Assembly: GCF_900112035.1 (NCBI RefSeq)
Contig: NZ_FOKC01000003.1
Span: forward strand, 310,001-374,000
Length of the DNA: 64,000 nucleotides
From: Nocardioides alpinus
Lineage (GTDB): Bacteria; Actinomycetota; Actinomycetes; Propionibacteriales; Nocardioidaceae
Direction of reading: 5' to 3'
A program made the translations under genes and the position numbers. Below the pieces are notes generated by a model, which saw only the letters and a program-made list of their open reading frames with translations, searched no databases and was not told where the DNA came from. Shown one piece after another: positions 35,305 to 42,480 of the stretch (the stretch's first letter is position 1; the number at the start of each line of letters is the position of its first letter).

Positions 35305-35607
35305 ATGCACCATCACGTCATCGTCTTCCGCTGGAAGCCGGAGGCCGACCCGGAGGCGATCAGGAAGCTCGCGGACGGGCTCCGCGACCTGGCGGCCTCC
35401 CTGCCAGGCGTTGTCTCGTACGCATGCGGAACCGACCTTGGGATGCGAACCGGCAACGACGACTTCGGCATCTCGGCGGTGTTCGAATCCGCCGACGCCT
35501 TGCAGACCTACCTCGACCATCCCACCCACCGGGGGCTGGTGAGCACCTACGCCAGCTTGTTGCTTGCTGACAAGCACGGCCTCCAGTTCGCGGAAGAAAA
35601 TTCATGA
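35305..35607 (+). CDS. Dabb (dimeric A/B barrel stress-responsive) domain protein
   Basis: A 100-aa protein: MHHHVIVFRWKPEADPEAIRKLADGLRDLAASLPGV, then DFGISAVFESADALQTYLDHPTH. This is the Dabb ferredoxin-like barrel. Relatives include small cyclases and dehydratases as well as proteins of unknown role. It starts one base after the ligase stop, and its TGA overlaps the next possible ATG. A function in handling a reactive pathway intermediate is inferred from context. Confidence 0.82.
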   Translation: MHHHVIVFRWKPEADPEAIRKLADGLRDLAASLPGVVSYACGTDLGMRTGNDDFGISAVFESADALQTYLDHPTHRGLVSTYASLLLADKHGLQFAEENS

Positions 35608-35651
35608 CCACCGGCAACGTCACACACCCCACCCCGACATCAGGAGATCCC

Positions 35652-36791
35652 ATGCCCACATCCCGTCCCCACGCTGGGGCCGGATCCGCCGATCCTGCGC
35701 CCGTCCACACACCGCGCTTGAACCGCCGGCGACTCCTCCAAGGGTCTGCGGGCGTCACACTCGCTGGCGCCTCTCCAGTCGCGCTGACAGACAACGCATC
35801 TGCATCCGCTCCGTCGCGAACCTCCCTCCGACGGATCCCGAAGATCGACGTCCACGCCCACTTCCTGCCGACCGACTATCGACAGGCCCTGATCGACAAC
35901 GGTCACAGCGCGCCAGACGGATTCCCTGTGCTGCCGACCTGGAGTGCACCAGCCCACCTGTCCATGATGGACAGCCTGGGCATCGGCACCTCGATGCTCT
36001 CGATCAGCAGCCCCGGCGTCGACTTCGGCGCCGACAAGGTGGAGTGGGCGCGACGAGTCAACGACACGGGCGCCAAGACCGTCCAGGACAACCCAGGCCG
36101 ATTCGGGCTCTTCGCGTCGCTTCCGCTGCCCGATGTCGACGCCTCGCTGGCCGAGATCCGCTATGCCTTCGACACCTTGAAGGTCGACGGAGTCAGCATG
36201 GAGACCAACTACGACGGCATCTACCTCGGCGACAGCCGTCTGGATCCGGTGTTCGCCGAGCTCGACCGACGCGGCGCGGTGCTGTTCCTCCACCCCACGT
36301 CACCGTCCTGCTGGGAGGCGACCTCCTTGGGCTACCCGAGGCCGATGCTGGAGTTCCTGCTCGACACGACCCGGGCGGTATCGAACATGGTTCTCAACGG
36401 CACTCTCGCCAGGTATCCGCACATTCGGCTGATCGTCCCTCACGCTGGAGCCGCGCTGCCCGTGCTGGCAGACCGCCTCGCCGGCGTAGCCGGCCTCTTC
36501 CCGGTCGGCGGACAACCGAAGGGTGAGGTCGACGTGATCGCCACGCTGCGCCGTCTGCACTACGAGGTCGGGGCCGGATGGCCCTTTCCGCGTCACATCG
36601 CCGCATTGCTCAACCTGGTCGACGCCAGCCAGCTGGTGTTCGGATCTGACTTCCCGTTCGGCGGAGCACCGGGTATCGCAGCGAACATCAACTCGCTCAT
36701 CGACACCGACCTCATGCAGCACAAGGAGGTTGCCGGGGTTCTGCGCGAGAACGCACTGCAACTGTTTCCCCGCCTGCAAGCAGTCCCTTGA
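35652..36791 (+). CDS. Tat-exported amidohydrolase (ACMSD-like)
   Basis: A 379-aa metal-dependent hydrolase of the 2-amino-3-carboxymuconate-6-semialdehyde decarboxylase family. ATG 35652 was chosen for its AGGAG; ATG 35604 overlapping the Dabb stop is the alternative. The N-terminus has a twin-arginine signal (RLNRRRLLQGSAGVTLAGA). Catalytic motifs are KIDVHAHFLP, VLFLHPTSPSC, RLIVPHAGAALP and LVFGSDFPFGG. Family enzymes decarboxylate or hydrolyse aromatic and ring-cleavage acids. Export is unusual for this family and suggests a first attack on the substrate outside the membrane. Confidence 0.85.
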   Translation: MPTSRPHAGAGSADPAPVHTPRLNRRRLLQGSAGVTLAGASPVALTDNASASAPSRTSLRRIPKIDVHAHFLPTDYRQALIDNGHSAPDGFPVLPTWSAPAHLSMMDSLGIGTSMLSISSPGVDFGADKVEWARRVNDTGAKTVQDNPGRFGLFASLPLPDVDASLAEIRYAFDTLKVDGVSMETNYDGIYLGDSRLDPVFAELDRRGAVLFLHPTSPSCWEATSLGYPRPMLEFLLDTTRAVSNMVLNGTLARYPHIRLIVPHAGAALPVLADRLAGVAGLFPVGGQPKGEVDVIATLRRLHYEVGAGWPFPRHIAALLNLVDASQLVFGSDFPFGGAPGIAANINSLIDTDLMQHKEVAGVLRENALQLFPRLQAVP

Positions 36792-37295
36792 GCACATTGC
36801 CTACCGCCGTCCCCGTCCAGAACACCTGCATTCCCGCAGCACGGCCGAAGCGAAAGCGCCGGCCTCGGCTTCGTACCCCAGGATGCGACCACGGTGCGAA
36901 TTCATACACCCCTCCTTGGCATGCAGGTGCCGACCTTGGTCCACAAGTCGACCAGGGGGCCAGTCGTCTACAAGCGCCTTCCCACAGAACCCACCTCGAT
37001 CTGCAAACGGTGTATGTCGAAGAAGCAGAGGCGCACTGCGAGGACGGGCGCGGGGGTCTGCGACACCTACAAGATGTGTGGAGACCCTTGGGCTGAATCG
37101 TCAAGCATGACTGGGGTGAAGGGTTTAAGTGCGAGCGTGCATGCGGTCGTCGCCGTCACGGACAAACGGCGGTCCGGGCCCGGCGCGCTATCGCACCTCA
37201 CGGAGACGAACTCCTGGACGGCGTCAACCCCGCGAAAGTGCCACCGTCAGTCCACGGACCTGTCGAACACCGCGTAGGGGTTCTAGCCTGAACGG
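36792..37295. other. Intergenic stretch without a convincing gene
   Basis: About 500 bp between module C and the UPF0158 gene. Several frames stay open, including one with ICKRCM and CDTYKMCG that hints at a former zinc-binding protein, but none has a ribosome binding site and good codon use together. Near the right end TAGCCT (37284-37289) lies 6 nt before the next ATG, a likely -10 of a leaderless promoter. The stretch may be scar sequence between island cargo blocks. Confidence 0.5.
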
Positions 37296-37766
37296 ATGTT
37301 CCAACTCAGCGCAGTCGACGTAGAGGGGGTTGCAACGGCGCTTGCGGATCAGACTGACTACGAGCACCGATGGCTGATCGATCCGCGAACGGGCGAGGTC
37401 GCGTTCTGGACCAGCGACACGGGCATCGACGGGGAGAACCCTGTCGAGATCGATGAGTTGGATCTCATCGCCATCGACCCGCTCCCGTCGTACGTGTGGT
37501 TTCAGGACATGGCCGACTTCGCCGAGGGCATCAGCGACCGCGAGGCCGGCCAACGCCTGAGCCATGCACTGCGAGGGCGAGGACCGTTCCGACGATTCAA
37601 GAACGAGCTCTACGAGCACGACCCCGAACTGATCTCGGCCTGGCACAACCTGCGCGATGTTCGAGCGCAGCGCCGAGCCGTCGAGTGGCTGCGCGACCAG
37701 GGGCTCATCGAAGACACCGCTGAGGAAGAGTTCTCGACCGACCATCCAGATCCCGATCTTCCCTGA
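37296..37766 (+). CDS. UPF0158 family protein
   Basis: A 156-aa protein of the uncharacterised UPF0158 family: YEHRWLIDPRTGEVAFW, then SYVWFQDMADFAEGISDREAGQRLSHALRGRGPFRRFKNELYE and a C-terminal RRAVEWLRDQGL. The role is unknown and it is probably cytosolic. The ATG lies 6 nt after a TANNNT -10 (TAGCCT), so the mRNA is probably leaderless. It is not obviously tied to the catabolic genes. Confidence 0.78.
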   Translation: MFQLSAVDVEGVATALADQTDYEHRWLIDPRTGEVAFWTSDTGIDGENPVEIDELDLIAIDPLPSYVWFQDMADFAEGISDREAGQRLSHALRGRGPFRRFKNELYEHDPELISAWHNLRDVRAQRRAVEWLRDQGLIEDTAEEEFSTDHPDPDLP

Positions 37767-38025
37767 GTCATCGCGGGAACCGGGCGCTGATCGGGTCAAC
37801 CCGGAGTTCTTTTCGCGACTCTGAGCCTCGACCTGCCAGAGGCGTCATGGCTCAGGAGGGTGCTGAATGGGGGTGGGGACGGGCGATGGCGTGGTGGAGA
37901 TCGGATGGGATCATGACGACTGAGCGATGTCGTGGGGCCAGCGGCTGTTGGAGACCCGGGGAAGGTGGATCAGGCATGGTGACGGAGGGTCCGGACTGGC
38001 GATCGGAACGACAGGTCGAGTCGAG

Positions 38026-39258
38026 ATGACCACGCTCGCAGACGCCGTACTCCCGCTGATCCGCACGCGCTCGGACGTCGATCGATGGAGCGCGGCCAAC
38101 GCTCATGGGCAGCAGATGCATGACGCTGTCGACATCCTTGAAGCCGCGATCCCGACGACGCCACCGAGCGAGATCTACTCGGTGACCCACAAATCACTCG
38201 CCTCCGCGATCAAGGTGATCGCCCGAGCCGACGACTCCAGCGGCATCATCGGCGACGCCTGTCGTCGACTGCTGGAGCTCCATCCGAAGGCGGCTGCGGT
38301 CGCGGCTGCGCCGGTCAGCACATTGATCGATTGGATGATGAAGTTCCAGTTCGGCGATGAAGAGGTCGACTACTTCGAGCTGGATCCTGTGGCGTACGCA
38401 CCCGCTCTTGGCGATGTCGGTGTGGAGGCGTACCGAAAGCGCTTGTCAGAGGTCGAGGCGCGCCTTGGCCCCCGGCCCTCAGAGGAGGATCGTTGGACGT
38501 CGGGCCACTCGCATGAGTGGTTCACCCTCGACTGGAACGCGCGGCGGCTCGCGGTCCTCGATCACGACATCGAGTCGATCATCCGGACCCACGCCAAGGA
38601 CCGAAAGGTCGCGGCCTGGGTGCAGGACACCGCCGAGGCCTTCGACGAGATCGGTGAGATCGACCTGGCCATCGACTGGGCGAAGCAGGCCACTGACTTC
38701 GACCGCGGGCTCCAATCACTCAAGGCGGCGGACTACTGGTGCGGGCTCCTCGAGGAGCACCGGCCGACCGAGGCGCTGCAGGCCCGGCTCTCGGTGTTCC
38801 GAAAGTGGCCCTCGTCGACCTCAGCCGCGCGACTGCACAAGGCCGCCGGCAACGCCTGGCCCGTCTACCGCGATGAGGTCGTGGCGACCCTCGCGGCGAG
38901 TCCCAATGACGCCGTCATGTTTGCGCTGCTCACCTTGAAACAGCCGGAGTTCGCGTGGAACCTCGCCCATTCGCTGGCCCTCGACAGCGACCACACGTGG
39001 AGCGAACTGGTGAAGGGGTACGAGAAGGTCGACCCGATCGCCGTCCTCCCCATCTATCAACGGCTCGTCGAGAACGAGCTCGTCGAGGCTGGCGCCCATC
39101 ACTACCAACTCGCCGCTCGGCGACTGGCGAAAATGCGCAAGCTCGCCGCGGGTTCCGAGCATGCCGTTGAGGTCGATGAGTTGATCGCCGAGCTGAGGGA
39201 GACCCACCGTCGCCGTCCGCGGCTGCAGCAGGAGTTCGACCGCGCCGGGCTCCCGTGA
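38026..39258 (+). CDS. DUF6880-like hypothetical protein
   Basis: A 410-aa, almost entirely helical protein (repeated TPR-like or HEAT-like segments such as EAFDEIGEIDLAIDWAKQATDFDRGLQSLKAADYWCGLLEEH). The pattern resembles the helical C-terminal half of actinobacterial DUF6880/SWIM zinc-finger proteins; no SWIM CxCx(n)CxH motif is present here, so the protein may have lost it or never had it. The start MTTLADAVLPLI was preferred to one 33 codons upstream, which adds a Gly/Arg-rich stretch. The 259 bp before it holds no gene I can support. Convergent with hepT (6-bp gap). Confidence 0.6.
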   Translation: MTTLADAVLPLIRTRSDVDRWSAANAHGQQMHDAVDILEAAIPTTPPSEIYSVTHKSLASAIKVIARADDSSGIIGDACRRLLELHPKAAAVAAAPVSTLIDWMMKFQFGDEEVDYFELDPVAYAPALGDVGVEAYRKRLSEVEARLGPRPSEEDRWTSGHSHEWFTLDWNARRLAVLDHDIESIIRTHAKDRKVAAWVQDTAEAFDEIGEIDLAIDWAKQATDFDRGLQSLKAADYWCGLLEEHRPTEALQARLSVFRKWPSSTSAARLHKAAGNAWPVYRDEVVATLAASPNDAVMFALLTLKQPEFAWNLAHSLALDSDHTWSELVKGYEKVDPIAVLPIYQRLVENELVEAGAHHYQLAARRLAKMRKLAAGSEHAVEVDELIAELRETHRRRPRLQQEFDRAGLP

Positions 39259-39264
39259 CGCTGC

Positions 39265-39633
39265 TCAGCCCCGCTGGTCGCGATCAATCGCGTCGTTAGC
39301 CTGCGCGACAAGTTCCGTGACCGCCCGTTGCCACCCGGCGAGATCCACTGAGAGCGTGCCCCAGCTAATTTCTCGGTCGATCTCGTCGTACTGATGAATC
39401 AGGAAGTTCCGGTTCGAGATCGCATCGGACCACTGCACTCCGTTGGGAGCCGGGACGTCGAGCCGGTCCAGGCGCCCGGCGGCTTCGCCGAGTTTCATCA
39501 TGAGGGAATCGCCCGCCTCCTGGAGCATCGCGTCACTCAGATAGGCGTCCTTGCCGCGAGCGACGATCTCCGCAGAGCGGGCAAGCCAACCCTCGACGTG
39601 GAGCAGTTCCTTGGCAGTCCGGCGATCCATCAC
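39265..39633 (-). CDS. hepT: HepT-like ribonuclease toxin (DUF86, HEPN)
   Basis: A 122-aa HEPN-domain protein with the RNase motif R-x4-H-x-Y intact (R75 N F L I H80 Q Y82). MMKLGEAAGRLDRL and RNFLIHQYDEID are typical of HepT. In the MntA/HepT toxin-antitoxin system this protein cleaves RNA and is neutralised by AMPylation of the motif tyrosine by MntA. Its ATG overlaps the mntA stop (ATGA), so antitoxin and toxin are coupled in the usual order, antitoxin first. Confidence 0.88.
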   Translation of the reverse strand: MMDRRTAKELLHVEGWLARSAEIVARGKDAYLSDAMLQEAGDSLMMKLGEAAGRLDRLDVPAPNGVQWSDAISNRNFLIHQYDEIDREISWGTLSVDLAGWQRAVTELVAQANDAIDRDQRG

Positions 39634-40103
39634 AGGAGGACCGCCTCGCGCCGGATGTCGTCGTCGATCCGTGGCTTCAGTCCGCCGCGGGACACCAGAT
39701 CGATCTCCCTGCCGAGCACGGTCTCAAGCAGATCCTTGAACCTCACGAAGTCGAAGCCGCTCGTCCCGGCGGGGGCATCAACAAGCAGGTCGATGTCGGA
39801 GTCGGGTCGGGCCTCGTGCCGGGCTACCGAACCGAATACCGCGAGGTTCGTGTAGCCGTGCGTGGTTGCCAACTGCTTGAGCACCGGGGCGGCGGCCTCC
39901 ACGAGAAACCCCGGATCGAGTGAGCGAAGATTGGGTGCAGCGGCCAACTGCTGGCTCACCGCCGGCTGGGAAATGCCCACAGTTTCCGCAATCTGGCGCT
40001 GGCTCATCCCTGCGGCCTGCATGGCGCGCAGCACGAGGACCCGACGCAGGCGAGCGAGTTCTTCATCGCGCCGGGCGCCCAGGTATTCAGCCACGAGTGC
40101 CAT
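39630..40103 (-). CDS. mntA: MntA-like nucleotidyltransferase antitoxin with N-terminal HTH
   Basis: A 157-aa protein. Residues about 20-55 are a helix-turn-helix (RAMQAAGMSQRQIAETVGISQPAVSQQL). Residues 75-157 are a minimal nucleotidyltransferase with a perfect GS-x10-D-x-D motif (GSVARHEARP DSDID, 91-105). It should AMPylate and silence HepT. Many MntA proteins consist only of the transferase, so the fused HTH probably adds autoregulation of the operon. The pair may help hold the island in the population. Confidence 0.87.
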   Translation of the reverse strand: MALVAEYLGARRDEELARLRRVLVLRAMQAAGMSQRQIAETVGISQPAVSQQLAAAPNLRSLDPGFLVEAAAPVLKQLATTHGYTNLAVFGSVARHEARPDSDIDLLVDAPAGTSGFDFVRFKDLLETVLGREIDLVSRGGLKPRIDDDIRREAVLL

Positions 40104-40735
40104 AAGGCAACCTTATCACCATTCGCATCGCTCACGGGCTTGAAAATCGAGCCTTTCCGGAGGGCTCGTCGTCGGGGGACTCTTGGTTCGGGCCTGCCTT
40201 GTCGTTCATCGTTTCACCTTCCCTTCGGGTCGACCCGACGTTCGACGCTACGGACCGGGGTCCGACATCGGCCAATCGATCGCGTGGCTCCACTCCGGCC
40301 TGCGCGAACGCCGCACATCCCCTCGCCCGTCCGCCTGGGACGGGCGACCATGGACGGGCGACCAGGGACGGGCGCAAAATGGTGCTGTCTTCCTGCACAG
40401 TAGGGACATGGAGCACGTCGCGTGAGCTTTGGACTGGAAGTGTCGCTGACTCGAGCCGGCGGCGGCCTCGAACGACCAGAACCGCAGGTCAGACCGGTGA
40501 TGCTGAATCAGCAGGACCGTGTGCTGCGACGGACGGCAAGTGGGACCGCCGACGCCTCTCGGATTACGCGCCGTTCGTGGCCTCGACACCGAAGTCGTCG
40601 CTCGTCGGGTGTGACCTGGAGGCACTGCACGGCGCCCATTTTGGCAGTACCAGCAGGCGCTGGACCCCGCCGCCTTGGGGGCCATCCGGAGAACCGTCCG
40701 GCGTCTGGCGGCGGTTGTCGACGTCGGCTGCTCCC
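40104..40735. other. Intergenic stretch, no well-supported gene
   Basis: Some 630 bp upstream of mntA. The only candidate is a 25-codon frame at 40132-40209 (minus; MNDKAGPNQESPDDEPSGK...) with a GGAAGGTG-like ribosome binding site, which could be a tiny hydrophilic peptide but has no other support. Longer frames on both strands have poor codon bias and no start signal. Tandem similar units around 40340-40375 (GGGACGGGCG/GGACGGGCG) form a short imperfect repeat. Confidence 0.4.
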
Positions 40736-40749
40736 GTTGTCTAGACAAC
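40736..40749. promoter_or_regulatory. 14-bp perfect palindrome, candidate operator
   Basis: GTTGTCTAGACAAC is its own reverse complement and lies 50 bp upstream of the small membrane-protein ATG. The core TTGTCTAGACAA resembles sites bound by GntR/HutC-subfamily repressors, such as the NagR/DasR core TGGTCTAGACCA. No gene for such a regulator is adjacent. Confidence 0.4.
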
Positions 40750-40798
40750 AGCGTGGTTCGGGCGCGGCAGACGTACCGTGGCACAGGAGGTCATAGCA

Positions 40799-40945
40799 AT
40801 GTTCATGTGGACCGTTCTCGCTGTGCTCGTTCTTTTCTTCATCTGGGCGGGCTGGAAACTGAAGGGGCGCACCCAGTCATCAGGCCCCGATCTTCGCGCC
40901 GAGCGTGATCGCCGGTCGGGACGGTACGAGTCGGGCAACTCATGA
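40799..40945 (+). CDS. Small single-span membrane protein (48 aa)
   Basis: ATG 40799 is preceded by a textbook AGGAGG 8 nt upstream. The protein starts MFMWTVLAVLVLFFIWAGWK, a transmembrane helix, followed by a polar, Arg-rich tail ending YESGNS. It is too short for most gene finders. The ribosome binding site, codon use and upstream palindrome argue for a real gene. It sits 121 bp before the serine hydrolase lipoprotein gene and may be co-expressed with it. The function is unknown. Confidence 0.62.
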   Translation: MFMWTVLAVLVLFFIWAGWKLKGRTQSSGPDLRAERDRRSGRYESGNS

Positions 40946-41066
40946 TCGAGGCGCAGTCGGGGTGTGCACGGCCCATCCGAGCGCGCTTCGAGTCCGTAGC
41001 CTGACAGCACTAACGCAGACTGGTCCAGACACGAACTGGTCCTCCTGGAGTGCGGGGAGGAGAGTG

Positions 41067-42155
41067 GTGGAGGTGTCCCGGTGGATTGCTCTAGTGATCG
41101 TGCTCGGCTCGATCTTGACCGCTTGCTCTGGTGAACCCCGTCGGGAACCCGCTTCAGGCCAGACCAGCGAGACGTCCGAGCAGAACCCCGGAGAAGGCGA
41201 GCACTCGCTCGCGGCCGTCGCGGCGGCCACCCGGGAGCGGGTGTCGGTGTACGACGGCATCGCCACCGGTGTCATCACACTAATCCGGGTGGGCGAACAG
41301 ACAGAGGTCATCACGGCTGGCCGCGCCCAACGACGCCCTCGTGTGGCGATGGCACCTGATATGCGGTTCCTCATCGCCAGCATTACCAAGACGATGACCG
41401 CCGCCTTGGTGATGCAACTGGTCGACGAGGGCCGTCTCGCCCTTGACGACCCGGCGCGGCGATGGGTGCCGGAATTAAGAAGCCTTCCCCCTATCACCAT
41501 CGAGGACCTGCTGAGCCACCGTTCCGGGCTGCCAGACACGACACAGGCCGACGTCGATCAGGTAGGAACTGACACACGCCAGCTCGTCGAGAGGGCGGTG
41601 GCTCACGGACTCGAGTTCGCACCGGACAGTAGGGGCAACTACTCGAACCTCGGTTACGGGGTGCTCCAGCTTCTCCTTGAACGGATCCGCCGACGGCCCT
41701 TCTCCGCGCAGCTCGAGCGTCTAATCTTTACTCCGGCCGGGATGGATTCGTCGACGTTATTCGGCAGGCCCGATGCCCGTGGCCACGTCGACGGGAACGA
41801 AGTAACCGGCCAACACCTCATTCGGCTCCTGCCTGCTTCGGGCAGCGTCGTCTCGACGGCACGCGACATCGATGCGTTCTACCAGGCCCTGTGGGGCGGC
41901 CGGCTGGTTGCCACTGACCGTGTGGCTGACATGGCCACACCTCGAGGAGACGTGGTCCAGTTCACCGAGTACGGCCTCGGGATGGCGGTGCGCAAGGTGT
42001 CGTGTGGAGAAGCGGTGGGCAGCTCCGGCCGGGGCGAGGGGTTCAGCATCGACGCCTACACATTGGCGGAGACGGATCGCTCGACCGTCGTGATGGTCAA
42101 CGACCACCTGTCCGACGCCCTGCCAAGCATCGTCGAGACCGCTCTGTGTGGCTAA
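41067..42155 (+). CDS. Class C beta-lactamase-related serine hydrolase, lipoprotein
   Basis: A 362-aa penicillin-binding-like serine hydrolase. GTG 41067 has GGAGG 6 nt upstream; the signal peptide SRWIALVIVLGSILTAC ends in a lipobox, so the enzyme should be anchored outside the membrane. The catalytic S-x-x-K is SITK in FLIASITKTMTAALVMQL, and the Y-x-N motif is YSN in YSNLGYGVLQ. The third motif, usually K-T-G or H-x-G, may be GRGEG near the C-terminus. ARRWVPELRSLPPITIEDLLSHRSGL is typical. Possible activities are esterase, D-alanyl carboxypeptidase or beta-lactamase. Confidence 0.85.
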   Translation: MEVSRWIALVIVLGSILTACSGEPRREPASGQTSETSEQNPGEGEHSLAAVAAATRERVSVYDGIATGVITLIRVGEQTEVITAGRAQRRPRVAMAPDMRFLIASITKTMTAALVMQLVDEGRLALDDPARRWVPELRSLPPITIEDLLSHRSGLPDTTQADVDQVGTDTRQLVERAVAHGLEFAPDSRGNYSNLGYGVLQLLLERIRRRPFSAQLERLIFTPAGMDSSTLFGRPDARGHVDGNEVTGQHLIRLLPASGSVVSTARDIDAFYQALWGGRLVATDRVADMATPRGDVVQFTEYGLGMAVRKVSCGEAVGSSGRGEGFSIDAYTLAETDRSTVVMVNDHLSDALPSIVETALCG

Positions 42156-42480
42156 GGACGGCACGTGGCCCCCGCGCGTCGCCGAACGGCTGCTGGATTT
42201 TCCTTCGCAGTGTATTGGGATGTGTCGCTGTAGCGGGGCCGTCGCTCGCGAGGGTCTGTGGAGTCGACGCCGCGCCGCGAGCGTCCTACTCCGATTGGCA
42301 CCTGTGGGTCGCCATCGAGCGAGGCGTACGCGAACCGGCCGGGGATGCCCGAGGCCGGCAGCTCCTGCGAGAGCGGCTCGCCAGGAGCTCGGTGCCGTTC
42401 ATCTCGGTGCTTCTTGTCCGGTTGGTGGATTCTCGCGTTGAAGGGGGAGCGTCCCGGTCTGAACATCAGTTCATACGATG
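42156..42480. other. Convergent intergenic stretch without a gene
   Basis: About 325 bp between the convergent serine hydrolase and prolyl oligopeptidase stops. Open frames on both strands lack start signals and have the irregular codon use of non-coding DNA. I see no strong hairpin terminator. Confidence 0.5.

Noticed and set aside
36894-37277. Plus-strand frame with ICKRCM and CDTYKMCG Cys pairs
   Set aside because: The Cys spacing hints at a zinc site, but the frame lacks a start signal and codon bias, and the rest of the translation is Thr/Ser-rich noise. Recorded only as part of the intergenic stretch.
40248-40784. 178-codon minus-strand frame and overlapping plus-strand frames upstream of the small membrane protein
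   Set aside because: Arg/Ser-rich translations, no ribosome binding site, poor codon periodicity and no recognisable domain.
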